Source: Sva-07 sp963728355
GTDB lineage: Bacteria > Actinomycetota > Acidimicrobiia > Acidimicrobiales > Ilumatobacteraceae
Assembly: GCA_963728355.1 (NCBI GenBank)
Contig: CAVSJQ010000015.1
Span: forward strand, 62,001-126,000
Direction of reading: 5' to 3'
Length of the DNA stretch: 64,000 bases
Both the position numbers and the translations under genes were made by a program. Positions within the stretch are counted from its first letter, which is position 1. Every line of letters begins with the position of its first letter. Shown in pieces: positions 57,325 to 64,000 of this stretch. Below the pieces are notes generated by a model that was not told the origin of the DNA, made no database searches, and saw only the letters and a program-made list of their open reading frames with translations.

Positions 57325-59034
57325 TCACGCAGTGCGGCCGTACAACACGTCGGCAACGTGATCCATGTCGGCCAGCAGGCCGGACTGCGAGGCGCGAATG
57401 GCGTCGTGGGGAATGGTGGCCAACAGCGGTGCGACGTCGGCGCTTCCGGCGTCGATGGAACCCGCCACCCAGCGGACGCCTTCCTGGCCGACCTTCTGGG
57501 CAGCTTCGCGAGCGAATACACGACTCATGGCGGCCAGTGCGGGTCCGTCGAATCGATCCAGGCTCTTCTCGTGGCGGTCGCCGTCGAGTGCTGCGGCCGC
57601 TCGTTGCGCGAACACCTCGGCGCACTCGGCATGGGTGATCAACTCTCCGAGCCGGAACAGGACGTGCTGGTTGCGTGTCAGGCGGGCGACGCGGCACGCC
57701 TCGAGCACCGCGGCCAGCGCTTGTAGGGCGAGCGCGCCATGGCCGGCGCCGACCGTCGGGTGCGTGGCCTCCAGTTGGGTCAGTGCGGCGGCGCGGTCGC
57801 GATAGTAGGTACCGCTCGTCTTGAGGTGCTGCTGCCAGCGATCGCGAGCGATCGTCATCTCCATGATCTCCGATGTCCCCTCGTAGATCGTGGTGATCCT
57901 GACGTCGCGCTTGATCTTCTCGACGACGTACTCGCGGGTGTAGCCATAGCCGCCGTGCGCCTGGATCGCCGCGTCGGCAGCGGCGTTGCCAGCCTCGGTG
58001 GCCATCAGCTTGGCGATCGCGCCCTCGGTGTTCATCGCCCCGTTCTCACCGAGGCCCCGATCGATCCTGTCGGCGGTGTCCTCGATGTAGCTGCGGGCGG
58101 CCTCCAACCGCACGGCGTGGGGCACGATCAGCTTGTGGGTGAAACCCTGCTTCTCGGCGAGCGGAGCCCCACCCTGCTGGCGCTCGAGCGAATACTCGAT
58201 CGCCCGGTCGAGTGCTTCCCAACCGCCGCCGAGACCGAAGGCTGCGACCATCACGCGGGTGTAGCCGAACACCTGCTGGGCCTGGATCAGCCCCTTGCCC
58301 TCGACCTCGCCGATCAGATGGTCGGCGGGCACCTCGACATCGTCGAGGAACAGCGCAGCAGTGTTCGACAGTCGCAGGCCGTGCTTGTCCTCCGGATGCG
58401 CCGCGGTCAGCCCGGGCGTCTCCTTCGGGACCACGAACCAGGATGGGCCGTCGGGCGTACGGGCGAGGATCGTGGTGACGTCGGCGATCGATCCGTTGGA
58501 GATCCACTGCTTCCGGCCGTTGATGCGGTAGCCGGTGACGACGCCGTTCTCCCCGATCCGTGTTGCGGTGGTCTTCATCGCGCCGAGGTCGCTTCCGGCG
58601 TCGGGCTCGGTGGCCCCGTAGGCGAACACCAGGCCCTCCTCGGCAATTGCGCCGAGCCAGCGCTGCTTCTGCTCCACGGTGCCACCGAAGAGGATCGGGT
58701 CGCTGCCGAGGAACGTGGCGAACACCGCCGTGGCCAGTCCGATGTCGTGGCGAGCCATCACCTCGCAGACACGGTACGAGTCGAACGCTCCACCGTCCAT
58801 GCCGCCGAATGCCTCGGGGACGAACACCAATTGCACGCCCAGCTGGTTCGGATCGCTCATGGCGCGCACGATGTCCTCGGGACAGACATCTTCGTGATCG
58901 AGCTCGAGCTGCAGCTTGGCGGGGAGTGCGTGGCCGACGAACTCCCCGAGCGCGTCGAGCATCATCACGAGCGTGTCGGAGTCGAGGCCGGCTGGTGCGA
59001 CGTGAGCGTCGGTCACCGCGAGCGAATCGTTCAT
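57325..59034 (-). CDS. Acyl-CoA dehydrogenase, long form
   Basis: 569-residue flavoprotein dehydrogenase with the usual core (YGATEPDAGSDLGAMKT, KQWISNGS, GGYGYTREY, catalytic Glu in IYEGTSEIMEM) plus an extra C-terminal helical region of about 150 residues, as in very-long-chain acyl-CoA dehydrogenases. AAGGGGA precedes the ATG at 59034. It lies 78 bp upstream of the synthase gene, so it may desaturate the product or precursor, or replace a missing enoyl reductase by running in reverse. Only the oxidative reaction is established for the family. Confidence 0.92.
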   Translation of the reverse strand: MNDSLAVTDAHVAPAGLDSDTLVMMLDALGEFVGHALPAKLQLELDHEDVCPEDIVRAMSDPNQLGVQLVFVPEAFGGMDGGAFDSYRVCEVMARHDIGLATAVFATFLGSDPILFGGTVEQKQRWLGAIAEEGLVFAYGATEPDAGSDLGAMKTTATRIGENGVVTGYRINGRKQWISNGSIADVTTILARTPDGPSWFVVPKETPGLTAAHPEDKHGLRLSNTAALFLDDVEVPADHLIGEVEGKGLIQAQQVFGYTRVMVAAFGLGGGWEALDRAIEYSLERQQGGAPLAEKQGFTHKLIVPHAVRLEAARSYIEDTADRIDRGLGENGAMNTEGAIAKLMATEAGNAAADAAIQAHGGYGYTREYVVEKIKRDVRITTIYEGTSEIMEMTIARDRWQQHLKTSGTYYRDRAAALTQLEATHPTVGAGHGALALQALAAVLEACRVARLTRNQHVLFRLGELITHAECAEVFAQRAAAALDGDRHEKSLDRFDGPALAAMSRVFAREAAQKVGQEGVRWVAGSIDAGSADVAPLLATIPHDAIRASQSGLLADMDHVADVLYGRTA

Positions 59035-59100
59035 CGGAGTCCCCTTCGTGGTTGGTGCTCATCCCCACAGTACGGAACTCCAGCGGTCGGTTGAACGGCC

Positions 59101-59844
59101 TTAGGTCATCTGGTCTGCCGGTGTCGAGGACGTACCGAAGAGGCGGGCTTCCTGCTCCTGTCGCAACGCCAGGAACCGGCCCTCGGCCTCCACGAGTACG
59201 ACATCCGGCGCCGAGGCCAAGCTGATCGAGCCCTGGAGTGCTGCTCGCGCCCCGAGGACGTCGATCAGCCGGGCCTGCAGTCTCAGCGGCTGATCGAGCG
59301 GGACCGTCGAGCGATAGCGAACCTCCAGCCGTGCAGTGACGCCACGGTGGCCGGCCAGCGCAGCCGCGTGTCCCATGATCTGATCCAGGAGCAATGCGCT
59401 GATGCCTCCGTGGGCGTAGGTGGGCGGCCCCTCGTAGCGCCAGTCGAGAGTGCACCAGCCGATCGCAGTGCCGTCGACGACCTCCACGCGCATCGGCGGC
59501 GCGACCGGGTTTCCCGACCCGACGACCGGGTTGAACCAGCGCGCGCCTCCGTGCACGTCGTCGACCGACGACGGCTCATCGAGTCGCCGCTGGTGCCCGG
59601 CGAGAGCGGCGGCCGAACGGCGTGCATCCTCTGCCACGGCGCGAAGCACCTCGGCCGGGACTTCGCTGCCGATCGTCAGATACGAGAGGTCGCGCAGCGC
59701 CTCGCCCAGCTGCTCCACGGCTTCTCGCCGATCGGCGAGTTCTGCGTTCGAGTCGATCCGCGGGAGGCCCCGGCGCCGAGAACCCGTCGCCGACCGATTC
59801 GGTGTGGTGTCGACCGTCGATCGTGGTCCGTCCGGTGTGGGCAT
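59101..59844 (-). CDS. PaaI-type hot-dog thioesterase
   Basis: 247 residues from the ATG at 59844 (MPTPDGPRSTVD); the frame is open to 59949. The hot-dog core contains GPPTYAHGGISALLLDQIMGHAA, with the His-Gly-Gly loop and Asp typical of PaaI-like thioesterases, and an N-terminal helical part of about 100 residues. It could release acyl chains from the ACPs or CoA; it is 66 bp upstream of the acyl-CoA dehydrogenase on the same strand, and the synthase has no thioesterase of its own. Confidence 0.85.
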   Translation of the reverse strand: MPTPDGPRSTVDTTPNRSATGSRRRGLPRIDSNAELADRREAVEQLGEALRDLSYLTIGSEVPAEVLRAVAEDARRSAAALAGHQRRLDEPSSVDDVHGGARWFNPVVGSGNPVAPPMRVEVVDGTAIGWCTLDWRYEGPPTYAHGGISALLLDQIMGHAAALAGHRGVTARLEVRYRSTVPLDQPLRLQARLIDVLGARAALQGSISLASAPDVVLVEAEGRFLALRQEQEARLFGTSSTPADQMT

Positions 59845-59945
59845 CGGACCATCTTGCTCCAAGGCGGTGCCCACTGCGACCGATGGCCCCGCAGCCACGG
59901 AAGCGAGTACCCCTCGGTGCGATGGCCAGCGTTCACGGCATCGGT

Positions 59946-60521
59946 TCACGCGGTGTCGGGAGCGGGCGTCGTTCGGTAACGCAGTGCCACCGCCCCCGAC
60001 CGGAACTCGTGGCGATGCACGAGGTCGAGCTGGATGCGCTCGCGCAGACCCTCGAGCAGCGTCGGCCCGTGTCCGGCGAGGACCGGCTGCACGATGAACT
60101 CGAACTCGTCGATCAGTCCGAGATCGGCCAAGGCCAGCGGAAGCGTCACGCCCCCCACGAACAGGCCTTCACCCGACTCGTCCTTGAGCTCTCGGACCGC
60201 CCGACCCACGTCACCTCGTATGAGCTCGGCATTCCAATCGACCGCATCGAGCGTGGTCGACACGACGTACTTCCTCGCGGCATCGATGGTCTCGGCGAAC
60301 GGGATCTCCCACTCCTCCATCCAGTCCGGCCACGTCCCCGTCGCGGGGCGCCGCCACGCCGACTCCATCATCTCGTAGGTCACCCGGCCGAGCAGCAGGG
60401 CATCGGCTCGTTGCATCTGCGTGGTCCAGTACCGCATCGACTCTTCATCGGGAGCGATCCCTGCCTCGTGATCGCAGCAGCCGTCGAGCGCGATGTTGAT
60501 CGAGTAGCGGAGCGGTCTCAT
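59946..60521 (-). CDS. RibD C-terminal/dihydrofolate-reductase-like protein
   Basis: 191 residues from the ATG at 60521. A Rossmann-like NADPH reductase domain of the RibD-C/DHFR-like type: YSINIALDGCCDHEAG, ADALLLGRVTYEMM, YVVSTTLDAVDW, GEGLFVGGVTLPLALADLGLIDEF. These stand-alone proteins are common in actinobacteria and rarely have a known substrate. First gene of the minus-strand run leading into the thioesterase and synthase; whether it belongs to the pathway is unclear (about 100 bp gap). Confidence 0.87.
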   Translation of the reverse strand: MRPLRYSINIALDGCCDHEAGIAPDEESMRYWTTQMQRADALLLGRVTYEMMESAWRRPATGTWPDWMEEWEIPFAETIDAARKYVVSTTLDAVDWNAELIRGDVGRAVRELKDESGEGLFVGGVTLPLALADLGLIDEFEFIVQPVLAGHGPTLLEGLRERIQLDLVHRHEFRSGAVALRYRTTPAPDTA

Positions 60522-60653
60522 CTGGTTGCCCTCCTTCGGGGGTGCTCCGGCCGCAGCCGGCAGGGCGCACAGACTGCACGCCCGAACCGTCATTGGCAAG
60601 CAACAGCGAAACCAGAACCGGCGCGAACCCGACGGTGGACCATCCTGGAGTGG

Positions 60654-61544
60654 GTGCACGTGGACCAGCTCGCCATCTCGGTGAAGCAGGTCGCGGCGCT
60701 GCTCGCCGATCAGCTTCCGGCGCTCGCGGGCCAGGCCATCGTGCGCGTCGACGGTGCCGGAACCGTCAATGCCCTCTTCCGAATCGGCTCGACGGTCACC
60801 GCGAGGTTCCCACTCCGATACGACGATCCGGACACGGCGGAACGACGGCTCCGTCGAGAGGCGGCGGCCTCGGCCGAGTTCGTGCGGGCATCGCCCGTTC
60901 CGGCGCCCCAACCACTCGACATCGGCCGACCGGGGCACGGCTACCCGATGCCGTGGGCGACGCAATCGTGGCTCCCCGGCTCGACGGCCGATCCCAGCTC
61001 GCACGAGCACACCACGGCGCTCGCGATGGACATCGTCGACCTGATCTTGAGCCTCCGCGCATGGGATGTCGAGGGTCGGCGCTTCGCTGGGCCGGGCCGA
61101 GGCGGCCGGCTCGACGCTCATGATGCCTGGGTCGATCAGTGCATCGCCCGAAACGAAGGCCTCCTCGACACCGACGTCATGCGCAGGCTGTGGTCACGCT
61201 TCCACGAGCTGCCTCGCGAGGACCCCGACGCGATGGGCCACGGCGACCTGACCCCGTCCAACCTGCTCATTTCGGACGACCGCCTGACGGGCGCGCTCGA
61301 CACCGGGGGCTTCCAGGCGGCCGACCCTGCCCTCGACCTGGTCGTCGCATGGCACTGCTTCGCCGACGCGTTGCGCGAGCAGATGCGACGGGCAATGTCC
61401 TGTAGCGAGCTGCAGTGGGAGCGAGGAGCCGCCTGGGCATTCGAGCAGGCGATCGGCGCGTACTGGTACTACCGGGATTCGAATCCGACCATGGCCGACA
61501 TGGGACGGACCACCCTCGAACGGCTCGTCAGCTCCTTCGGCTGA
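60654..61544 (+). CDS. Aminoglycoside-phosphotransferase-fold kinase
   Basis: 296 residues. The catalytic loop is GHGDLTPSNLLI, followed by GALDTGGFQAADPALDLVVAW (metal-binding Asp), both typical of the APH/choline kinase fold. GTG at 60654 (GGAG 4 nt upstream) or GTG at 60660 are both possible. Members phosphorylate aminoglycosides, macrolides or small metabolites; substrate cannot be assigned, so no resistance should be presumed. Divergent from the RibD-like gene. Confidence 0.85.
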   Translation: MHVDQLAISVKQVAALLADQLPALAGQAIVRVDGAGTVNALFRIGSTVTARFPLRYDDPDTAERRLRREAAASAEFVRASPVPAPQPLDIGRPGHGYPMPWATQSWLPGSTADPSSHEHTTALAMDIVDLILSLRAWDVEGRRFAGPGRGGRLDAHDAWVDQCIARNEGLLDTDVMRRLWSRFHELPREDPDAMGHGDLTPSNLLISDDRLTGALDTGGFQAADPALDLVVAWHCFADALREQMRRAMSCSELQWERGAAWAFEQAIGAYWYYRDSNPTMADMGRTTLERLVSSFG

Positions 61545-61592
61545 CGGCCGCCCACAGCATCGTTCGAGGGACGCCGGCAGCCGCGTCTGCGA

Positions 61593-63818
61593 TCAGAGCA
61601 GTCGCTGTTGCCGAGCGACCTGGACAGCGGCTCGTCGGTTGGTGACGGCGAGCTTGCGGTAGACGGCGCTGCACTGGGTCTTGACCGTGTTGGGTGACAC
61701 GTACAGCTCGCGTGCGATCTCCGGCAACGAGAGCGCGGACGGCAGATAGCGGAGCACGGCGAGCTCCCGCTCCGACAACCGCTCGACGAGCCCGGCGACC
61801 GGCGCGACCGGCGCACGCGCAATCCGGTGCCGCGCCGTCACACGGTCGAGCATGGGTCCGTTGATTCCCGCATCGGGGCACGATTGGATCAGCCGGACCG
61901 CCTCCTCGAGGGAGGCTCGTCCGCGGTCATCCCCCTCGTGCAGGTGCACGTCACCGGCCAGGATCAGCACGAACAGCAGTCCGAGCCTCGTGGTCGCCCG
62001 GCGGGCGAGCGCGACGGCGCGTTCGATCTCGTCGGCCGCCACCGAGTCGGTGTGGCCGGTGACTGCCTCGATGGCGATGGCGGGTGCGATGCCGTGGTAG
62101 TCGCCGAGTCCCGACGTGGCGGCGAAGTCGAGCGCCCGTCGCGCCGCGACGCGGGCGGCGTCGTCGCCGCCACTGTGGAAGTCGACGACGGCGGATGCGA
62201 CGAGGGACATGGCGTGCGCAGTGATGCGCTGCTCGGCCAGGGTCCGCACGTGTGCGATCGCCAGCGCAGCTCGTGCCTCCTCGGCGAGGCCGGCCCATGC
62301 GAACGCTGCGCCCGTTGCGGTGATCAGCTCGCTCGGTCGCCCGTCCAGGCCACCGGCGGCAAGCACCTCGCGTGCGCCATCGAGGGCCGTCGCGACGTCG
62401 CCACGTCCGAGGGCCAGGTTGATCCGCAACGGCATCGTCCGCATGGGCTCCACGTCGTCGGGCAGCGTCTCCGTGGCACGGTCGAGGAGACGCTGCGCCT
62501 CGTCGTAGCGGCCGGTCAGGTAGTGGTCCCAACCGGACAAGGCGAGGCAGATCGCGTCGAGTTCACCGCCCTCGGAGAGCTGCCGGAGGATGTTGCGAAG
62601 GGTCCGCAGCTGTCCTGCACCGAGAAGATCGGGGCCGACAAGTCGCATCAGCAACATGGCGTGCTCGCGATCGCCTGCGGCGAGCAGGTGGTCGACGGCG
62701 GCGGCGGGATGACCGGACGACTCGAACCAGGACGCGGCGCGACGGTGCAGGTCGACAAGCCGATCGGGGATCGAACGTCGCGCCTCGAGCAGGAGGAGAT
62801 CGCGGAACAGGTGGTGGTAGCGGTACCACTCCCCCACGGTGTCGAGCCTGATGACCAATTGGTTGCGCGCGGCGAGACCCGCCAGCCATTCGGCGCCGTC
62901 GTGGGAGCCCGTGACGGCATCGAGCAACGGCCCCGAGAGGCGGTGGAGAACGGCCGCTTGGACCATTCGACGGCGCTCGTCGTCGTCGAGCGCGGCCAGC
63001 AGTTCGTCAGCGAGGTAGCCGGCCACCAGCTGGTCGTCGCCCCGGAAGGTCTCCACGAAGCGCTCCGGCTCATTTGTGTGCTCCAACGACAGACCCGCCA
63101 GCACGAGCCCGGCGGCCCATCCTTCAGTGCGTTCGCACAGATCCTCCAGCGCCTGACTTCCCAACCCGTCGGCGACCCCACCGAGCAGCGCTGCCGCCTC
63201 GGAGTGTTCGAACCGCAGGTCGCCGGCACGGATCTCACGGATCTGCCCGCGTACCCGCAGACGACCCATCCGGAACGGGGGGTCGGCACGGGTGATCAGG
63301 ACGAGCGTGAGCTGCGGCGGGCACAGCTCGATCAGCCGTTCCACACCACGATGCACCGCAGTGGTGTCGACCAGGTGGTAGTCGTCGAGCACCACGACGA
63401 GCCGGCCAGACAGCGCGGCCAACTCGTTGACGATCGCCGGCACCACCACGTCGTCGGCGCCGAACGAACCGGCGACCACCGGCCCCAGCCGTGCGACGGG
63501 CTCCGGGGCGACCCGCCCGATCGCGGCGGTGAGCGACACCCAGAAACGCGCCGGATCGGCGTCGGAGTCCTCCAACTGCAGCCACGCCACCGGGGCGTCG
63601 TGTGTGGCGGCCCAACCGGCGACCAGCGTCGACTTTCCCGAGCCCGCCGGGGCACTGACCAACACGAGCGTCACCTCGGAGGCGTCCGCGTGGTCCAAGA
63701 CCACGTCGAGTCGAGCCCGCTCGACGAGCCGCGTCGGCGGCACCGGCGGGCGCAGCTTGGTGGCTGCCAGGTTGCCGTACGAACCCACGTCCACCGGCCG
63801 AATGTAGCGGGCGTTCAC
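61593..63818 (-). CDS. LuxR-family transcriptional activator, MalT/LAL type
   Basis: 741 residues. An AAA-like STAND ATPase (Walker A SAPAGSGKSTLVAGW, Walker B RLVVVLDDYHLVD, ITRADPP) is followed by a helical repeat region (about 350-670) and a C-terminal LuxR helix-turn-helix (LSERELAVLRYL, PEIARELYVSPNTVKTQCSAVYRKL). It senses a ligand and turns on genes as an oligomer. The GTG at 63818 lies inside a palindrome; a GTG at 63794, giving MDVGSYGNLAATKLRPP, fits the family start as well and would leave the palindrome in the promoter. Divergent from the gene at 63878. Confidence 0.9.
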   Translation of the reverse strand: MNARYIRPVDVGSYGNLAATKLRPPVPPTRLVERARLDVVLDHADASEVTLVLVSAPAGSGKSTLVAGWAATHDAPVAWLQLEDSDADPARFWVSLTAAIGRVAPEPVARLGPVVAGSFGADDVVVPAIVNELAALSGRLVVVLDDYHLVDTTAVHRGVERLIELCPPQLTLVLITRADPPFRMGRLRVRGQIREIRAGDLRFEHSEAAALLGGVADGLGSQALEDLCERTEGWAAGLVLAGLSLEHTNEPERFVETFRGDDQLVAGYLADELLAALDDDERRRMVQAAVLHRLSGPLLDAVTGSHDGAEWLAGLAARNQLVIRLDTVGEWYRYHHLFRDLLLLEARRSIPDRLVDLHRRAASWFESSGHPAAAVDHLLAAGDREHAMLLMRLVGPDLLGAGQLRTLRNILRQLSEGGELDAICLALSGWDHYLTGRYDEAQRLLDRATETLPDDVEPMRTMPLRINLALGRGDVATALDGAREVLAAGGLDGRPSELITATGAAFAWAGLAEEARAALAIAHVRTLAEQRITAHAMSLVASAVVDFHSGGDDAARVAARRALDFAATSGLGDYHGIAPAIAIEAVTGHTDSVAADEIERAVALARRATTRLGLLFVLILAGDVHLHEGDDRGRASLEEAVRLIQSCPDAGINGPMLDRVTARHRIARAPVAPVAGLVERLSERELAVLRYLPSALSLPEIARELYVSPNTVKTQCSAVYRKLAVTNRRAAVQVARQQRLL

Positions 63819-63855
63819 CCGGTGAATTCGCGCACGGGGTGAAGCCGGTTCACCC
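63814..63855. promoter_or_regulatory. Paired palindromes, candidate operator
   Basis: Two inverted repeats share the same half-site: TTCACCCGGTGAA at 63814-63826 and GGGTGAAGCCGGTTCACCC at 63837-63855. Four TTCACC half-sites in 42 bp between the LuxR-type gene and the divergent gene at 63878 suggest binding by a dimeric regulator, perhaps controlling both. Confidence 0.5.
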
Positions 63856-63877
63856 GTTCCGATGAGACCGTGCCTGC

Positions 63878-64000
63878 ATGCCAGCCACCGACACCCATGT
63901 GATCGTGCTGCGGGGCCGCGTCGGCCCCCGCCTGCTCGGTCCGCTGCTCGACGACTTCAGCGTCGACCACTCCGTCGCCCACTGCACACGGCTCGCCGGC
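63878..64000 (+). CDS. Start of a gene cut by the window end
   Basis: The first 41 codons from the ATG at 63878 read MPATDTHVIVLRGRVGPRLL and continue open to the last base. Too short to identify. Divergent from the LuxR-type regulator with the palindromes between, so it may be a regulated target. Confidence 0.55.
   Translation, partial: MPATDTHVIVLRGRVGPRLLGPLLDDFSVDHSVAHCTRLAG

Noticed and set aside
60654..61544. Aminoglycoside resistance gene
   Set aside because: The kinase fold is clear but nothing identifies the substrate; many such genes act on metabolites.

Overview
The window is GC-rich, densely coded bacterial DNA. Its gene content points to an actinobacterium: mycofactocin genes beside NDMA-type alcohol dehydrogenases, an LCP-family protein, a SpoIIE-type phosphatase and large type I synthases. 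An Acidimicrobiia (Ilumatobacter-like) origin is my inference; nothing in the window proves it. No rRNA, tRNA or CRISPR array was recognised.

Layout. 1-12.9 kb: signalling and envelope genes. These are a PAS/GAF/SpoIIE phosphatase (cut by the window edge), a PKD-like lipoprotein, an acyl-CoA dehydrogenase, an ECF sigma factor with a coupled membrane protein, a four-gene minus-strand operon (two Pro/Ala-rich membrane proteins, ApbE, ferric-reductase-like protein), a 3' remnant of a multicopper oxidase, and a divergent response regulator/histidine kinase pair. 12.9-25.5 kb: acyltransferase-3/SGNH, cysS, valS (split by an apparent 1-nt frameshift), an LCP protein, a MoxR/VWA pair, two tandem NDMA-type alcohol dehydrogenases and a small unknown gene. 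25.6-32.4 kb: an M16 protease and a siroheme/sulfate-assimilation set (precorrin-2 dehydrogenase, cysH, sulfite reductase, cobA). 32.4-36.5 kb: an ABC exporter and mftABC. 36.5-40.3 kb: a worn region with two broken genes (a P-loop protein and a tyrosine recombinase), an arginase/agmatinase-family enzyme and a DksA-type zinc finger protein. 40.5-42.3 kb: a cupin-like protein and an AlkZ-like winged-helix protein.

42.4-60.5 kb is the most unusual part. A minus-strand run reads RibD/DHFR-like reductase, PaaI-type thioesterase, acyl-CoA dehydrogenase, a 2906-residue synthase (KS-AT-KS-ACPx4-KR-DH), then a 1766-residue single-chain carboxylase laid out like eukaryotic acetyl-CoA carboxylase. A phosphopantetheinyl transferase converges on it with only 9 bp between. 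This looks like a self-contained lipid or polyketide pathway in which the carboxylase supplies malonyl units, the PPTase arms the ACPs, the synthase iterates, and the dehydrogenase and thioesterase finish or release the chain. Two features are odd: all four ACPs have Thr at the usual pantetheine Ser position, and the carboxylase's biotin-carboxylase domain lacks its ATP-grasp core. 60.6-64 kb: an aminoglycoside-phosphotransferase-fold protein, a MalT/LAL-type LuxR regulator with a palindromic upstream site, and the start of a divergent gene.

A 52-bp palindromic element occurs three times (16464, 16537 and 31596) between genes, suggesting an interspersed repeat family in this genome.
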